Shown: piece by piece, positions 41,677 to 43,476 of the stretch
How the letters are laid out: each line of letters opens with the position of its first letter
How positions within the stretch are numbered: the first letter of the stretch is position 1
Source: an uncultured Geobacter sp.
GTDB lineage: Bacteria > Desulfobacterota > Desulfuromonadia > Geobacterales > Geobacteraceae
DNA length: 43,476 nt
Direction: 5' to 3'
Assembly: GCA_903925075.1 (NCBI GenBank)
Contig: CAIYDQ010000362.1
Location: 1 to 43,476, forward strand
Position numbers and translations under genes: made by a program
The notes under the pieces: model-generated
Databases searched by the model: none
Told to the model about the DNA's origin: nothing
The model's input: the letters and a program-made list of their open reading frames with translations, nothing else

Positions 41677-43266
41677 CTAGAGCACGGCGGCGATTTCGGG
41701 GGCGACCGTGCCCCTGAACTGCTCGAAGTTGCCTTGGAACATCTCGACCAGCTTTCTGGCGGTCGCGTCGTAGGCTCCCTTGTCGGCCCAGGCGTTTCTC
41801 GGGTTCAGCACCTCCCGGGCCACGCCGGGGCAACCGGTCGGGACGCTCAGGCCGAAAATGGGGTCTTGTTCGAAGGCGCCGGCGCTCAGGGTACCGTCCA
41901 AGGCGGCGTTGACCAGGGCGCGCGAATAGGCGATCTTCATCCTGGCGCCGACTCCGGGGCCGCCGCCGCTCCAGCCGGTGTTGACCAGCCAGCAACTCAC
42001 CTGCTGCGAGCCTATCTTCTCACCCAATAGCTCGGCGTAGCGCGAGGGGCGAAGCGCCATGAAGGGCGCGCCGAAACAGGCGGAGAAGGTCGCCTGCGGC
42101 TCGGTGACGCCGGCCTCGGTCCCCGCTACCTTGGCGGTGTAGCCGGAGAGGAAGTGGTACATCGCCTGCTCGGGGGTGAGACGGGCGATGGGCGGCAGCA
42201 CGCCGAAGGCGTCGCAGGTGAGCATGATCACGTGGCTCGGGTGTCCGCCGACGCCGGATTTGACGATGTTGGGTATGTGGGTGATCGGATAGGAGGCCCG
42301 GGTGTTCTCGGTGAAGGAGTCGTCGTTCAAATCGATCCTGCGGGAGATGGTGTCGATGGCCACGTTTTCCAGGATGGTGCCGAACTTCCTGGTGCACTCG
42401 TAGATCTCCGGCTCGGACTCCTTGGAGAGGTTGATGACCTTCGCGTAGCAACCCCCTTCGAAATTGAATACCCCCCGATCGTCCCAGCCGTGCTCGTCGT
42501 CGCCGATCAGGAGCCGGTTGGGAGCGGCGGACAAAGTGGTCTTGCCGGTGCCGGAGAGGCCGAAGAATACCGCCACCTCGCCTTTTTCCGAGGCGTTGGC
42601 GGAGCAGTGCATGGACAGCACCCTCTTTTGCGGCAAAAGGTAGTTCAGCACCGTGAAGATCGACTTCTTGATCTCGCCCGCATAGCTGGTGCCGCCGATG
42701 ATCACCAGTTTCCTGGCGAAGTTGATGATGATGAAGGCCTCGGAGTTGGTGCCGTCGATTTTGGGCTGGGCATGGAAGGCGGGGAGGTCGATGACGGTGA
42801 ACTGGGTCCGGTGCGTCTGCAACTCCTCGGGCGTGGCGCGCAGAAACATGTTGCGGCTGAACAGCGAGTGCCAGGCCCTCTCGGAGATGATCCGCACCGG
42901 CAGCTTGTGCTCCGGGCTCGCGCCGGCAAAGCAGTCCTGCACGAACAGGTCCCGCCCCTGCATGTAGATGGTCATCCGCTTGTAGAGCGCGTCGAACTTG
43001 GCGGCGTCGAAGGGGCGGTTCACCTTCCCCCAGTTGATCTGCTCGCTGCTGGAGGGCTCGTCCACGATGAACTTCTCGTTGGCGGCCCGGCCGGTGTAGT
43101 GGCCGGTCTTGACGGCCAAGGCGCCCAGGTGGGAAATGAGCCCCTCGCCCCTTCTCACTACCTGCTCGTACAGCACCGAGGTCGGAGAGGTCCAGTAGAT
43201 AAGGTTGGCGTTGGTGATGCCATGTTCTTCGAGTCCGGTTCCCCTGGTAATGTCATTGAGTCTCAC
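41677..43266 (-). CDS. pckA: Phosphoenolpyruvate carboxykinase (ATP)
   Basis: A 529-residue enzyme, oxaloacetate + ATP to PEP + CO2 + ADP, the entry to gluconeogenesis. Motifs: RAANEKFIVDEP, GTSYAGEIKKS, the kinase P-loop FFGLSGTGKTTLS, the metal-binding IGDDEHGWDDRGVFNFEGGCYAK and the R-rich ENTRASYPI. The ATP-type length and motifs separate it from the GTP form. Start GTG at 43266, supported by AGGAGG 4 bases upstream. In an organism that feeds acetate into the TCA cycle it would be essential for making sugars. Confidence 0.96.
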   Translation of the reverse strand: MRLNDITRGTGLEEHGITNANLIYWTSPTSVLYEQVVRRGEGLISHLGALAVKTGHYTGRAANEKFIVDEPSSSEQINWGKVNRPFDAAKFDALYKRMTIYMQGRDLFVQDCFAGASPEHKLPVRIISERAWHSLFSRNMFLRATPEELQTHRTQFTVIDLPAFHAQPKIDGTNSEAFIIINFARKLVIIGGTSYAGEIKKSIFTVLNYLLPQKRVLSMHCSANASEKGEVAVFFGLSGTGKTTLSAAPNRLLIGDDEHGWDDRGVFNFEGGCYAKVINLSKESEPEIYECTRKFGTILENVAIDTISRRIDLNDDSFTENTRASYPITHIPNIVKSGVGGHPSHVIMLTCDAFGVLPPIARLTPEQAMYHFLSGYTAKVAGTEAGVTEPQATFSACFGAPFMALRPSRYAELLGEKIGSQQVSCWLVNTGWSGGGPGVGARMKIAYSRALVNAALDGTLSAGAFEQDPIFGLSVPTGCPGVAREVLNPRNAWADKGAYDATARKLVEMFQGNFEQFRGTVAPEIAAVL

Positions 43267-43301
43267 AATCCCTCCTCGTTATTCAGCGGATGTCAAGCCA
43301 G

Positions 43302-43329
43302 GGTATAAGATAACAGGAGAGTTCGGCAA
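43302..43329 (-). promoter_or_regulatory. Candidate promoter of pckA
   Basis: On the minus strand TTGCCG (43324-43329), 16-base spacer, TATACC (43302-43307); each box is a 4/6 match. The start would lie near 43295, a leader of about 29 bases. A TTGACA nearer the gene (43291-43296 region) is too close to the start codon to serve as a -35. Confidence 0.4.
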
Positions 43330-43476
43330 TGCAACGGTAAAGGTCACATCGCTGACGCATGATAGCGCTAGCCAAGGTCCGCACGCTCCAGCCTATGGGT
43401 TGTTGCGCTCTAGGTTGATGACAGTTTCGCCAACACCCGAGACTTAACGCTTCATGAAGCCCTTTGCCACCTATCC

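Noticed and set aside
43290-43300. TTGACA just upstream of pckA on the minus strand as its -35 box
   Set aside because: A start site from it would lie at or inside the beginning of the coding sequence, after the ribosome binding site.

Overview
The window is 43.5 kb of GC-rich bacterial DNA, densely packed with genes on both strands. The mix of genes points to the Geobacteraceae (Geobacter/Citrifermentans/Geomonas group, Desulfuromonadia): a small triheme c7-type cytochrome, several PilZ/response-regulator and chemotaxis proteins, a complete 2-oxoglutarate dehydrogenase operon, ATP-dependent PEP carboxykinase, and many GTG and TTG starts. This assignment is inferred from gene content and protein style; no database search was possible.

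Layout. Bases 1-1.2 kb hold the end of an ABC exporter gene and a convergent YajD-like HNH nuclease, with the spacer between them filled by a repeat. From 1.5 to 5.9 kb is a probable envelope operon: a 985-residue TPR/Ala-Glu-rich/DUF11-like protein, a LysM-TPR protein and a small ferritin-like protein. A DUF2721 membrane protein is on the opposite strand. RNase E/G with a long Lys/Ala/Glu-rich tail (7.1-10.1 kb) is followed by an outer-membrane-like protein, the fluoride channel CrcB/FluC and a DUF190 protein. The block 11.9-18.1 kb is sucA-sucB-lpdA-lipB: all three subunits of 2-oxoglutarate dehydrogenase plus the octanoyltransferase that starts lipoylation. It is followed by a Lon-type protease, a lipid-kinase-like protein and a receiver-PilZ regulator. 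On the minus strand (22.4-26.5 kb) lie a glycosyltransferase, CheV and an orphan molybdopterin oxidoreductase. A split chromate transporter, a triheme cytochrome, a PilZ membrane protein, a secreted protein and GreB follow.

The most interesting region is 30.9-37.3 kb, a tightly packed five-gene signalling module: CheA, a small STAS protein nested between its neighbours, CheY, an MCP-like protein with no sensory domain but a CheZ-like Asp/Gln motif, and a long protein that combines a degenerate receiver, a degenerate kinase-like core, an intact receiver and an Hpt domain. No CheW, CheR, CheB or CheD is encoded beside it, so it may be a chemosensory/phosphorelay hybrid with unusual wiring.

The right end carries an NRDE/TANGO2-like protein, an unknown lipoprotein, hisI, hisG, a small hypothetical protein and pckA.

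A second theme is repeats. At least six intergenic spacers hold palindromic or tandem elements. In two convergent gene pairs the palindrome fills the spacer and its edges contain or abut the stop codons of the flanking genes. Several unrelated proteins (the 985-residue protein, the LysM protein, the RNase E tail, the SucB linker, the CheA linker) carry low-complexity tandem expansions. I saw no tRNA, rRNA, CRISPR array, transposase or phage gene.
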